Shown here piece by piece: positions 35,944 to 44,900 of a stretch of DNA of 64,000 nt. Each line of letters opens with the position of its first letter. The first letter of the stretch is position 1. Position numbers and translations under genes: made by a program. Under the pieces are notes generated by a model. The model was given only the letters and a program-made list of their open reading frames with translations, did not search any database and had not been told where the DNA came from. Origin of the DNA: Halobaculum litoreum (GTDB lineage: Archaea > Halobacteriota > Halobacteria > Halobacteriales > Haloferacaceae); NCBI RefSeq assembly GCF_030127125.1, contig NZ_CP126156.1, forward strand, positions 620,001 to 684,000, read 5' to 3'.

Positions 35944-36321
35944 GTGAGTTCCCCACGGCCGCCACAGGTACTCGCCGATGAAGTCGTCGCGAGCGACGAC
36001 CGCGACGGCCGGCCGCTCGTCGTCGCCGGACCGCCGAACGCCCTCGACGGCGAGGCGTCCGGCGTCGGCGACGCGCTCCTCGTCGGCGACGGCGGCACGG
36101 TCTCGACGTTCTTCCGCGGGTTCACAAGGACCGAGTTGGACGGCCCGCCGGCGGCGTGGGACCTCAACTTCGACCGCGAGGTGTGGGGGCCGCGCGACGG
36201 CTGGGTGTCGTTCACGACCGACCAGACGTTCCTCGGCGGCACCGACGACCCCGCGGACGTCGTCGCGGAACTGCGGATCGTCGCGGGACAGCTGTCGGAG
36301 TTGGAAGCCGTGACGCGGTGA
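35944..36321 (+). CDS. Hypothetical haloarchaeal protein (125 aa)
   Basis: From GTG 35944, preceded about 30 nt upstream by a TATA-like cttatcc. A soluble acidic protein with the pattern VVAGPPNALDGEASGVGDALLV, then a region rich in aromatic residues (TFFRGFTRTELDGPPAAWDLNF, WGPRDGWVSFTTDQTF). It ends in a helix AELRIVAGQLSELEAV. No known family. Confidence 0.6.
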   Translation: MSSPRPPQVLADEVVASDDRDGRPLVVAGPPNALDGEASGVGDALLVGDGGTVSTFFRGFTRTELDGPPAAWDLNFDREVWGPRDGWVSFTTDQTFLGGTDDPADVVAELRIVAGQLSELEAVTR

Positions 36322-36326
36322 GCGGC

Positions 36327-36376
36327 GCTCGTCGTCGTTGCGCCGCGAGAAGGACGGGCTTGGAGGGAGTTGAACC
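36327..36376 (+). repeat. Direct repeat copy 1 (partial duplication of tRNA-Lys 3' end and flank)
   Basis: A 50-base sequence nearly identical (48 of 50) to 36461-36510. It contains the last 22 nt of the tRNA-Lys gene (minus strand GGTTCAACTCCCTCCAAGCC) plus the flank downstream of that tRNA. 134 bp separate equivalent positions. Confidence 0.85.
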
Positions 36377-36460
36377 ACGCCGTGGGCTCGCTTCGCTCGC
36401 CCCCGTCTACCTCAACTCCCGCCGCGCGGATCGAGCCCCGCGGCGCGGACGACTCGCTTC

Positions 36461-36510
36461 GCTCGTCGTCGTTGCGCCGCGAGAGTGACGGGCTTGGAGG
36501 GAGTTGAACC
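36461..36510 (+). repeat. Direct repeat copy 2 (within tRNA-Lys 3' end and flank)
   Basis: Second copy of the 50-base direct repeat, covering the 3' third of the intact tRNA-Lys and the sequence beyond it. The two differences from copy 1 lie at the boundary (gagtgac against gaaggac). Confidence 0.85.
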
Positions 36511-36562
36511 CCCGACCGACGGATTAAGAGTCCGTCGCTCTCCCTGACTGAGCTACAAGCCC
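36489..36562 (-). tRNA. tRNA-Lys (anticodon CUU)
   Basis: 74-nt cloverleaf. The acceptor GGGCTTG (36556-36562) pairs with CAAGCCC (36490-36496), discriminator G. Anticodon stem ACGGA-CTCTTAA-TCCGT gives CUU. D-arm GCTCAGTCAGGGAGAGC and T-arm GGGGGTTCAACTCCCTC are complete. No intron; CCA not encoded. A TATA-like tcttttagc at 36590-36597 sits about 30 nt upstream of the 5' end. Confidence 0.96.
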
Positions 36563-36671
36563 TTGCGTTTCCACGAAGCGAGGGTACGCTAAAAGACCTT
36601 CCGTTTCCCGGACGGCGCCGGCGTGAACGAACATCACCGCTTAAGTGCCGTCCGGCCGGATTCCGGGCTAC

Positions 36672-38144
36672 ATGAGTACCGGGGTCACCGTCTCCTCGAT
36701 GTCGACCTACGCCATCCTCGGGTGTGGGAGCGTCGGCCACGCGGTCGCCGACGAGTTGACCGACGAGGAGAAGGACGTGCTGATCCTCGACCGCGACGAG
36801 TCGCGCGTCGAGGCGTTGCGCGACCAGGACCTGAACGCGCAGGTGCAGGACATCGCCGAGCCCGGCGTGGTCGACGCGGTCGCCGACCGCGACGTGATCC
36901 TCATCCTCTCGTCGGACGTCGACGCCAACAAGGCCGCCGTCCGCGCCATCCGCGAGCGCGGCTCCGACCAGTACGTCGTCGTCCGCGCCTCCGACCCCGT
37001 CAGCGAGGACGAACTCGCCGACCTCGGCGCGGACGTGGTGATCAACCCCTCCACCGTCATCGCCGACTCCGCGCTCCGCTCGCTCGAGTCGGGCGAGTTG
37101 GAGTACAAGGCCCGCCAGCTGGCGGACATCCTCCGCGCGACGAACGGGAAGCTCGCGGTGCTGGCACACGACAACCCCGACCCCGACTCCATCGCCGCCG
37201 CCGTCGCGCTGACGGCCATCGCGGCCGAGTACGGCGTCGAGGCCGACATCCTCTACGACGGCGAGATCGGCCACCAAGAGAACCGCGCGTTCGTGAACAC
37301 GCTCGGCATCGAACTGCACGCCCGCGAGGACGCCCAGCCATTGTCGGAGTACGGCGCGCTCGCGCTCGTCGACTACGCCGAGACCGGCGGCGACGACATC
37401 GACGCCGACGTCGACGTGTACATCGACCACGACGAGCCGGAGGCCCTCATCGACGCCGAGTTCACCGACATCCGGAAGAACGTCTCCGCCACGTCGACGA
37501 TCCTCACGAAGTACCTCCAGGAGTTCGACCTCTCTCCCAGCGAGACGGTCGCGACCGCCCTGCTGTACGGGATCCGCGCTGAGACGGTCGACTTCAAGCG
37601 CGACACCACGCCCGCCGACCTCACCGCCGCGGCGTACCTCCACCCGTTCGCCAACCACGACACGCTCGAGGACGTCGAGTCGCCGAGCATGAGCCCGGAG
37701 ACGTTGGACGTGCTCGCGGAGGCGATCCAGAACCGCGAGGTCCACGGCAGCCACCTCATCTCCAACGCCGGGTTCGTTCGCGACCGCGAGGCGCTCGCGC
37801 AGGCGGCCCAACAGCTCCTCAACCTCGAGGGGATCACCACCTCCGCGGTGTTCGGCATCGCAGAGGACACCATCACGCTCGCGGCGCGCTCGAAGGACAT
37901 CCGCATCAACATCGGCAACGTCCTGCGCGACGGCTTCTCGGACGTCGGCGAGGCGGTCGGCCACTCCAAACAGGGCACCGCCGAGATCCCGCTCGGGCTG
38001 TTCACGGGCATCGAGGCGACCGAGTCGAACCGCGACACGCTCCTCCAGCTGTCGGAGGAGGCGGTGCGGAAGAAGCTGTTCGACGCGATGGGCGTCGAGA
38101 GTTCGCCCGGGTCGGGGTCGCCGGAGTCGGCGAACGGGTCGTAA
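36672..38144 (+). CDS. TrkA-N/DHH-DHHA1 domain phosphoesterase
   Basis: 490 residues. The N-terminal TrkA-N Rossmann domain (MSTYAILGCGSVGHAVADEL; residues 10-130) binds NAD(H) or nucleotide. The DHH domain (residues 150-350) has DNPDPDSIAAAVAL, DYAE and the YIDHDEP metal motif (DHD, not classic DHH). The DHHA1 domain follows (HGSHLISNAGFVRDREALAQ and the closing GHSKQGTAEIPLG). This combination resembles archaeal relatives of GdpP/NrnA phosphodiesterases and fits a c-di-AMP or nanoRNA phosphodiesterase. ATG 36672 has a TATA-like gcttaag at 36639-36645. Confidence 0.85.
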   Translation: MSTGVTVSSMSTYAILGCGSVGHAVADELTDEEKDVLILDRDESRVEALRDQDLNAQVQDIAEPGVVDAVADRDVILILSSDVDANKAAVRAIRERGSDQYVVVRASDPVSEDELADLGADVVINPSTVIADSALRSLESGELEYKARQLADILRATNGKLAVLAHDNPDPDSIAAAVALTAIAAEYGVEADILYDGEIGHQENRAFVNTLGIELHAREDAQPLSEYGALALVDYAETGGDDIDADVDVYIDHDEPEALIDAEFTDIRKNVSATSTILTKYLQEFDLSPSETVATALLYGIRAETVDFKRDTTPADLTAAAYLHPFANHDTLEDVESPSMSPETLDVLAEAIQNREVHGSHLISNAGFVRDREALAQAAQQLLNLEGITTSAVFGIAEDTITLAARSKDIRINIGNVLRDGFSDVGEAVGHSKQGTAEIPLGLFTGIEATESNRDTLLQLSEEAVRKKLFDAMGVESSPGSGSPESANGS

Positions 38145-38635
38145 CTACTGTTCCATCCACCAGGACGTCGTTCTCGGGACCACTCCGCGAGCCTCCGTCG
38201 GCAGCCGCGGCGTTCCCGGGCCGGTTCTCGACGCCGATAGGTTCGGAGCAACGTTTATGTGGTACGTGGTACCATGATGCATGTATAGGAGGTGGTCGTC
38301 ATCGAAGGACACACACGGACGGACGACCGGGACCGACCGACCGACCCGCACGCTGCGGGCGGTCGTACCTTCGGCAGCGACGAGGACCGCGGCGAAATCG
38401 GGTATCGGGCGGGAACCTGCACAGCGAGCTAACCGGGCACCGAGCGACGATCGGCACAGCGCGGGAACCGAGTATCGAGCGGCGACCGGCACAGCGCGGG
38501 AACCACACCTGCCACGACGAGCGGTCCGCCGGTCGGACCCCTCATCGGGCGTCCTGTTGCGAGTACCCGGGAGTGGTCACTCCCGAACGCGTCGACCGGT
38601 CGAAGAACCGAACGGCGCCCGCCGTTATCGGGCGA
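38145..38635. other. Intergenic region with promoter-like elements, palindromes and an 18-bp direct repeat
   Basis: No supportable gene over 490 nt. Seen: a TATA-like cgtttatg (38252-38259) followed about 20 nt later by ATG 38274 of a 4-codon ORF; a TGGTAC direct repeat forming ggtacgtggtacc around 38261-38273; the palindrome atgcat; an SD-like aggaggtgg (38287-38295); and an 18-base direct repeat cggcacagcgcgggaacc at 38452-38469 and 38487-38504. The open frame 38281-38670 is Arg-rich and not believable. Confidence 0.6.
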
Positions 38636-38929
38636 TCAGACCTGCTGTTCCTCGGCGGTTTCGTCCTTGAGCCGCTCGATGGTGTCGTTGATCAGGATGA
38701 CGTCGCCGACCGCGCGGACCCAGCGGTACGGGATCATGACGCCCTTACCGGGCTCGATCCGGCTCGCGAACAGTTCGTCGCTCAGTTGCGACAGCGCGAG
38801 CCCGGTGACGGTCTGCCCGTCCAGGTCGAGGCGCACGTCCTCGACCTCCCCCACGAAGACGCCGTTGTTGGAGTAGACCTCCCGCCCGACGAGGGTGGTG
38901 ATCTCCTGCGGCGCCGCGTCTGCGTGCAT
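38636..38929 (-). CDS. PRC-barrel domain protein
   Basis: 97 residues with a complete PRC-barrel (EITTLVGREVYSNNGVFVGEVEDVRLDLDGQTVTGL, then GKGVMIPYRWVRAVGDVILI). In archaea such single-domain proteins occur near cell-division or RNA-processing genes; a role with CdpB-type division proteins is possible but not shown. ATG 38929 is preceded by a clear TATA box at 38951-38963. Confidence 0.88.
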   Translation of the reverse strand: MHADAAPQEITTLVGREVYSNNGVFVGEVEDVRLDLDGQTVTGLALSQLSDELFASRIEPGKGVMIPYRWVRAVGDVILINDTIERLKDETAEEQQV

Positions 38930-38950
38930 ACGCCGTTCTGCGGTACGGCG

Positions 38951-38963
38951 GGTCTTAAAATCG
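38951..38963 (-). promoter_or_regulatory. TATA-like box of the PRC-barrel gene
   Basis: Minus-strand cgattttaagacc, centred 28 nt before ATG 38929: a strong leaderless haloarchaeal promoter match. Confidence 0.65.
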
Positions 38964-39062
38964 TTCCTCGCACACCGACGCGTGTCCGACGCCCGGCACA
39001 CGGGGCGGCGGCGCGGTCGGCCCGGGGCGGCCGCGTGGTCGACGTAGCCGTGGGACCGCCGC

Positions 39063-41303
39063 CTACTCGGGGGCGATGGCCTCGACGGGGTGTTCGGTTC
39101 GGCCCCCGAGGAGCGCGTCCAACTGCTCACAGCAGGAGGTGCCCGACGCGAGCACGCGCTCGGCGTCGCCGAACTGGTCGGCCAGCGGCTCGCCGACGTC
39201 CATCGACAGCGCGTAGTACTCCGACTTGTAGCCGAAGCTGCCCGCCATCCCGCAACACTCGGTGTCGGAGACGGTCACGCCGTAGCCGAGGCGCTCCAGC
39301 ACCGCGACGGTGTGGTCCGCGAGCCCGAGCGTGCGCTGCTGGCAGTGGGCGTGGTAGGCGACGGGCGCGCCGTCGCCCGCGGTCAGCCCCTCGGCGGCGG
39401 CGCCGTTCTCCAGCAGCCCGAACACGTACTCCAGCACCTCGTAGCTGTTCGCGGCGAGGCGCTCGGCACCGTCCCCGCCGAGGAGCGTTCCGTACTCGCG
39501 GTCGAACGCCGCGAGGTCGCTCGGCTCGACGACGACCACGTCCCGGCCCGCGTCGACCTCGGGGAGCAGCGCGTCGCGGCAGCGTTCGGCCTTCCGGCGC
39601 GCGGTCTCGACCATCCCCTGCGACAGCGGCGCGCGACCGCTCCCGACCGCCGCCGACTCCGGGACCGTCACCCGCACGCCGAGCGCCTCCAGCGTGCGGA
39701 CCGCCGCCTTCCCGCGGTCGACGGCGACGTGGTTGGTGTAGATGTCGGGGTACAGCACCGCCTCGCGGCGGGCCATCGACTCGCTCACCCGCGGGCCGCC
39801 GCGGGCCGCGAACCAGTCCACGAGCGTCTCGCGCCGGAACGACGGGAGGTCGCGCTCCCGCGTGACGCCGAGCCAGCGGTCCATCGCGGCGCGCACCGGC
39901 CCGAGGTTCGCCCCCCAGTTCGACACCGGCGCGGTCGCGCTCCCCAGCCGCGCCAGCGTCTCGAAGTTGCCGAACAGTCGCTTGGCCGGGTCCAGTCCGC
40001 CGGGTTCGTCGTCCGGCGTCAGCCCCTCGACGAGCGAGTCGAACGTGCCGGGGTCGGCGCCGCGGTTCACGCGGTCGCGGACGACGGTGTTGATCCACGG
40101 GATGTCGATCTCGACGGGACACGCGGGGACGCACCGCGTGCAGCCCGTACAGAGGTCGTTGAACTCGGCGGCGGTGTCGAGCCCCTCGACGCCGGCCTCC
40201 CAGCCGGTGGCGATGCCGCCGGAGTACGTCTCCCCGCCGAAGGCGTGGCCGCCGACCGACTGGAAGTTGCCACAGGAGTTCGAGCAGGCGCCACAGCGGA
40301 TGCAGTACAGCGTCTCGCGGAGGTCGTCGTCCGCGCGCATGTCGAGCCTGCCGTTGTCGACGAGCACGAGGTGGAACTCCCGGTCGGGGTGCGGGTCGGT
40401 CGCGCCGTCGCCCGTCCGGGCCCCCGGCGCGGCCATCGGCTCGTCGGGGGCGGCGAAGTCGACCGGCGGCGACGGCGTCGGCGGCGTGAGCAACGACACG
40501 TACGAGGTGATGTCCTGTCCGGTGCCGGAGCGGCCGATCAGCTCGACGAACGGGGCCAGATCTTCGACGGAGGGGACCACCTTCTCGACGCCCGCGACCG
40601 CGACGTGCGTGTCGGGGACGACCGCGGTCTTGCGGGCGTTCCCCTCGCTGGTGACGAGCGCGAGCGACCCCGAGTCGGCGGTGAGGAAGTTCGCCCCCGT
40701 CACGCCCACGTCGGCCTCGCGGATCTCCGCGAGGAGCTTCTCGCGGGCGAACCGCGTCAGCTCCTCGGCGGTCTCCGGGCGGTCGTCGGCGGGGAGGTCG
40801 AACGTCTCCGCGAACAGGTCGGCGATCCCCTCCCGGGACTTGTGGATCGCGGGCCCGACGATGTGGCTCGGCGCCTCGTCGGCCAACTGGAGCACCCACT
40901 CCCCGAGGTCGGTCTCGGTGACGCGCGCGCCGTCGGCCTCGAGCGCCGCGTTCAGCTCCACCTCCTCGGTGGTCATCGACTTGCTCTTGACGACGTTCGC
41001 GCCGTCGACCACCTCGCGTACGTAGGCGGTCGCGTCGTCGTCGTCGGCGGCGACGTACAGGTGGCCGCCGCGCGCCTCCACCGCCTCGCGGAGGTCGTCG
41101 ATCAGCTCGGGCAGGCGCTCGATCGCGTCCTCCTTGATCGCCCGCGCCTCCCCCTTCAACGCCTCGTACTCGTCGAGTGTCGCCGTCGAGTCGATGCGCC
41201 CGCGGTTGAAGCCGCGCGTGTTCTCGGCGACGGCGTCGCCCTCCGTCTCCAGCAGGTGCCGGATGCGGCGAGCCCGCTCGGCCTTGGAGTCGGGCTTACT
41301 CAT
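39063..41303 (-). CDS. LutB-LutA type fused iron-sulfur lactate-oxidation protein
   Basis: 746 residues. Residues 60-280 are a LUD domain (DGANVVKSKSMTTEEVELNAALEADG, VGVTGANFLTADSGSLALVTSEGN). Two ferredoxin-like Cys clusters follow (CIRCGACSNSCGNF about 331, CTGCTRCVPACP about 386), then CCG heterodisulfide-reductase-like repeats (HAHCQQRTLG, TECCGMAGSFGYKSEYYALS about 680). In bacteria LutA (CCG) and LutB (LUD plus 4Fe-4S) are separate proteins of the L-lactate oxidase; here they are fused. LutC-like partner overlaps upstream by 8 bases. Confidence 0.88.
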   Translation of the reverse strand: MSKPDSKAERARRIRHLLETEGDAVAENTRGFNRGRIDSTATLDEYEALKGEARAIKEDAIERLPELIDDLREAVEARGGHLYVAADDDDATAYVREVVDGANVVKSKSMTTEEVELNAALEADGARVTETDLGEWVLQLADEAPSHIVGPAIHKSREGIADLFAETFDLPADDRPETAEELTRFAREKLLAEIREADVGVTGANFLTADSGSLALVTSEGNARKTAVVPDTHVAVAGVEKVVPSVEDLAPFVELIGRSGTGQDITSYVSLLTPPTPSPPVDFAAPDEPMAAPGARTGDGATDPHPDREFHLVLVDNGRLDMRADDDLRETLYCIRCGACSNSCGNFQSVGGHAFGGETYSGGIATGWEAGVEGLDTAAEFNDLCTGCTRCVPACPVEIDIPWINTVVRDRVNRGADPGTFDSLVEGLTPDDEPGGLDPAKRLFGNFETLARLGSATAPVSNWGANLGPVRAAMDRWLGVTRERDLPSFRRETLVDWFAARGGPRVSESMARREAVLYPDIYTNHVAVDRGKAAVRTLEALGVRVTVPESAAVGSGRAPLSQGMVETARRKAERCRDALLPEVDAGRDVVVVEPSDLAAFDREYGTLLGGDGAERLAANSYEVLEYVFGLLENGAAAEGLTAGDGAPVAYHAHCQQRTLGLADHTVAVLERLGYGVTVSDTECCGMAGSFGYKSEYYALSMDVGEPLADQFGDAERVLASGTSCCEQLDALLGGRTEHPVEAIAPE

Positions 41304-41841
41304 CTCGCCCCTCCCGTGTGCCGTCGGCGCCGGGGTCGCCGTCGGCCGCCTCCACGAGCACCACGTCGACCTCGCGCGGGCCGTGCGCGCCGATGACGAG
41401 GTCGCCCATGTCGGCGGTCGCGGAGGGGCCGGTCGCCAACACGGCGCTGGCGCCGTCGCGCAGTCGGTCCCCGAGGGCGTCGATCGCCTCGCGCATCCCC
41501 GGCACGAGGTCGGCGGCGCGCACGACGACGACGTGGCGCTCCGGGAACAGCGACACCTGCTCGCTGCCGGCGGCGTCGGCCGGCAGGACGACGGTCCCGT
41601 AGTCGGCGATGCCGAGGCTCGCGGCGGTGACGCCGGTGGCGGCGGCGTCGAGGTCGGCCGGCGTCGGATCGGTGGCGACCGACGGCGGCAGGGCGAGGCC
41701 GTCGGGCAACGCGACGCCGACGGCCGGCGGATCCACCAGGGTCGCGACCGCGTCGGTGACGCCGTCGGGAGCGACCCGGTGGACGGTGGCGTGGTGTCGC
41801 TCGACGTTCTCGACGAACGCCGACCGCGTGTCCGTGGTCAT
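41296..41841 (-). CDS. LUD domain protein, LutC-like
   Basis: 181 residues. Late LUD motifs visible are ASLGIADYGTVVLPADAAGSEQVSLFPERHVVVVRAADLV and ATGPSATADMGDLVIGAHGPREVDVVLV, typical of LutC (YkgG). First gene of the operon, overlapping the start of the fused lutB-A by 8 bases. Together they would oxidise lactate, electrons passing through the Fe-S clusters. ATG 41841. Confidence 0.88.
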   Translation of the reverse strand: MTTDTRSAFVENVERHHATVHRVAPDGVTDAVATLVDPPAVGVALPDGLALPPSVATDPTPADLDAAATGVTAASLGIADYGTVVLPADAAGSEQVSLFPERHVVVVRAADLVPGMREAIDALGDRLRDGASAVLATGPSATADMGDLVIGAHGPREVDVVLVEAADGDPGADGTREGRDE

Positions 41842-41917
41842 GTCGGGACCTTGCGAAGCCGGGCGCTTGTGTGTTGCGTTGACACGGGCCGCGAAGCGCG
41901 GAAGCACTCCCCCGCGG

Positions 41918-41926
41918 GCTTATGTC
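41918..41926 (+). promoter_or_regulatory. TATA-like element in the lutC / FAD-dehydrogenase divergent region
   Basis: gcttatgtc, centred about 31 nt upstream of ATG 41954 in the 112-nt gap between the two divergent lactate genes. Confidence 0.45.
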
Positions 41927-41953
41927 ACTCGCACACACACCGAGACACACCCG

Positions 41954-44900
41954 ATGTCTTCCGATCTCCCGTCCCCGCCCGGCGACGGGCCGGACCTGAC
42001 GGACGCCGACTACGACTACGCGGCCGACGACGTGGCCGAGCCCGGCCTCGTCGCCGACCTCGAGGACCTGGTCGACGGCGACGTCCGGTTCGACACCTAC
42101 TCCAAACAGCTGTACGCGACCGACGCCTCGGCGTACCGGCGCACCCCCATCGGCGTCGTCCTCCCGCGCCACACCGACGACGTGGCCGCGGTGATGTCGT
42201 ACTGTGCCGCCGAGGGGATCCCGGTGCTCCCGCGCGGCGGCGGCACGTCGTTGGCCGGCCAGACGGTGAACGAGGCGGTCGTCCTCGACTTCACCCGCTA
42301 CATGGACGGCATCCACGAGGTCGACCCCGACGCGCGCGAGGCGACCGTCGACGCCGGCGCCGTCGTCGAGGCGGTCAACGAGGCCGCGGCGCCCCACGGG
42401 CTGAAGTTCGGCCCGGACCCGGCGTGGCGCGACAAGTCCGCCGTCGGCGGCGCCATCGGCAACAACTCCACCGGCTCGCACTCGCTGAAGTACGGCAAGA
42501 CCGACGCGTACGTCGAGGAGGTGGAGGTCGTGCTCGCGGACGGCTCCGTCGAGACGTTCGGGGAGGTCGCGGTCGAGACGATGCGCGCGGAGGCGGACCC
42601 GGACGGCGAGCTGCTGGAGCGCATCTACGCCGAACTCGTCCGCATCGTCGACGAGGAGGCCGACGCCGTGACCGAGCGGTACCCGGACATGAAGCGCAAC
42701 GTCTCCGGGTACAACCTCGACGTGCTCGTCGACGAGGCGCGCGGCGAGTGGGCCGACCAGGGGATCGGTGCCGGCGGCACCGGCGAGCCGGGGACGGTGA
42801 ACCTCGCTCGACTGCTGTGTGGGAGCGAGGGGACGCTCGGCATCGTCACCGAGGCGACCGTCTCGCTGGTCGAGGTGCCCGAGACGAAGGCGGTCGCGCT
42901 GCTCACCTACGACTCGCTGAACGAGGCGATGGACGACGTGGCGCCGATCCTCGAACACGACCCCGCGGCCGTCGAGGTGATGGACGACACGCTCCTCGAT
43001 CTGGCCCGCCAGACGACGGAGTTCGGGGACGTCGTCGGCCTGCTCCCGGACGGCACCGACTCGGTCCTGCTCGTGGAGTTCTACGCCGAGGACGACGACG
43101 AGGGGCGCGAGAAGGTGGCGGACCTGGTCGCGGACCGGTGCCCCGGCACCGACACCGTCGTCGAGCCGACCGCCGACCGGGTCGACACCGACGAGCCGAT
43201 CCGGGCGCGGGCGGCGATGGAGGCCCACGACGCCGACGAGCGCGCGACGTTCTGGAAGATGCGCAAGTCCGGGCTGCCGATCCTCCTCGGGCGCACCTCC
43301 GACGCCAAGCACATCTCGTTCATCGAGGACTGCGCGGTGCCGCCCGAACACCTCTCCGAGTACGTCGAGGGGTTCCAGGAGCTGCTCGAGGAGGTCGGCA
43401 CGTTCGCGTCGTTCTACGCCCACGCCGGGCCGGGCGTGCTCCACGTCCGCCCGCTGGTGGACACGAAGTCGCTGGAGGGGATGGAGCAGTTGGAGCGCAT
43501 CGCCGAGGGGGCGACCGACCTCGTCGTGGAGTACGGCGGCAGCGTCTCCGGCGAGCACGGCGACGGCCGCGCGCGCACCCAGTGGAACCGGAAGCTGTAC
43601 GGCGACGACCTCTGGAACGTGTTCCGCGACCTCAAGGCGGCGTTCGACCCGGACTGGCTGCTCAACCCGGGCAACGTCTGCGGCGACCACTCGCTCACCG
43701 AGCACCTCCGGTTCGACCCGGAGTACGCCTTCGACGCGGGGTTCGACCCCGAACTCCACTGGGACAACGAGAACGGCTTCCGGGGGATGGCGGAGCTGTG
43801 TCACGGCTGCGGCGGCTGTCGCGGCGGCCAGTCGACGACCGGCGGCGTGATGTGCCCGACGTTCCGCGCGGCCGACGAGGAGATCCAGAGCACCCGCGGC
43901 CGGGCGAACCTCCTCCGTGGCGCGATGTCGGGAGAGCTCCCGGCGGATCCGTTCTCCGAGGAGTTCGCCGACGAGGTGCTGGACCTGTGTATCGGCTGTA
44001 AGGGCTGCAAGCGCAACTGTCCCAGCGGCGTCGACATGGCGAAATTGAAGGCCGAAGTCGCCCACGAGCGCCACGAGCGCGAGGGGGCGAGCCTGCGCGA
44101 CCGCCTGTTCGCCAACATCAACCTCGTCTCGCGCGTCGGGTCGGCGCTGGCGCCGCTGTCGAACTGGGCGACGAAGCTCCCGGGGTCGGGGGTGGTCGCC
44201 GAGAAGGCGCTCGGGATCGCCGCCGAGCGCGACCTCCCGGCGTTCCGCCGGACGACGCTGCGCGACTGGTACGAGGCCCGCGGCGGGTCGGCGGTGAGCG
44301 AGGCCGACGCGGACCGGATCGCGGTGCTCGTCCCGGACACCTACACCAACTACAACCACCCCGAGGCGGGGAAGGCGGCGGTGCGGGTGCTGGAGGCGGC
44401 GGGCGTGCGCGTCGAACTCGCGGACGTGGAGGACACCGGGCGACCGGCCCACAGCATGGGCTTCCTCGACACCGCCCGCGAGCGGACGGCCGCGGCGGTC
44501 GACGACCTCGCGCCGCGGGTGGACGAGGGCCGCGACGTGGTCGTCGTCGAGCCGAGCGAGGCCGTGATGCTCCAGTCTGACCTGCTCGACTTCCACGACA
44601 CCGCGGCCGCCGCCGCGGTCGCCGCCAACAGCTACGGCGTGCTGGAGTACGTCGACGCGTTCCGGCTCGACGAGGCGATGGACCTCGCCGGGGACGGCTC
44701 GCTCACCTACCACGGGCACTGCCACCAGAAGGCGACGAAGAAGGACCACCACGCCGTCGGCGTCCTCCGGCGCGCGGGGTACGCCGTCGACCCGCTCGAC
44801 TCCACGTGCTGCGGGATGGCCGGGAGCTTCGGCTACGAGGCCGAACACTACTCGATGAGCACGGCCATCGCGAGCATCCTCTACGACCAAGTCGACGCCA

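Noticed and set aside
36327-36376. A second tRNA-Lys gene
   Set aside because: Only the 3' third of a tRNA-Lys is present; no anticodon arm or acceptor 5' strand follows.
38281-38670. 129-codon plus-strand frame in the gap after the DHH gene
   Set aside because: Arg/Pro-rich with no acidic bias and no homology; it also runs into the antisense PRC-barrel gene.
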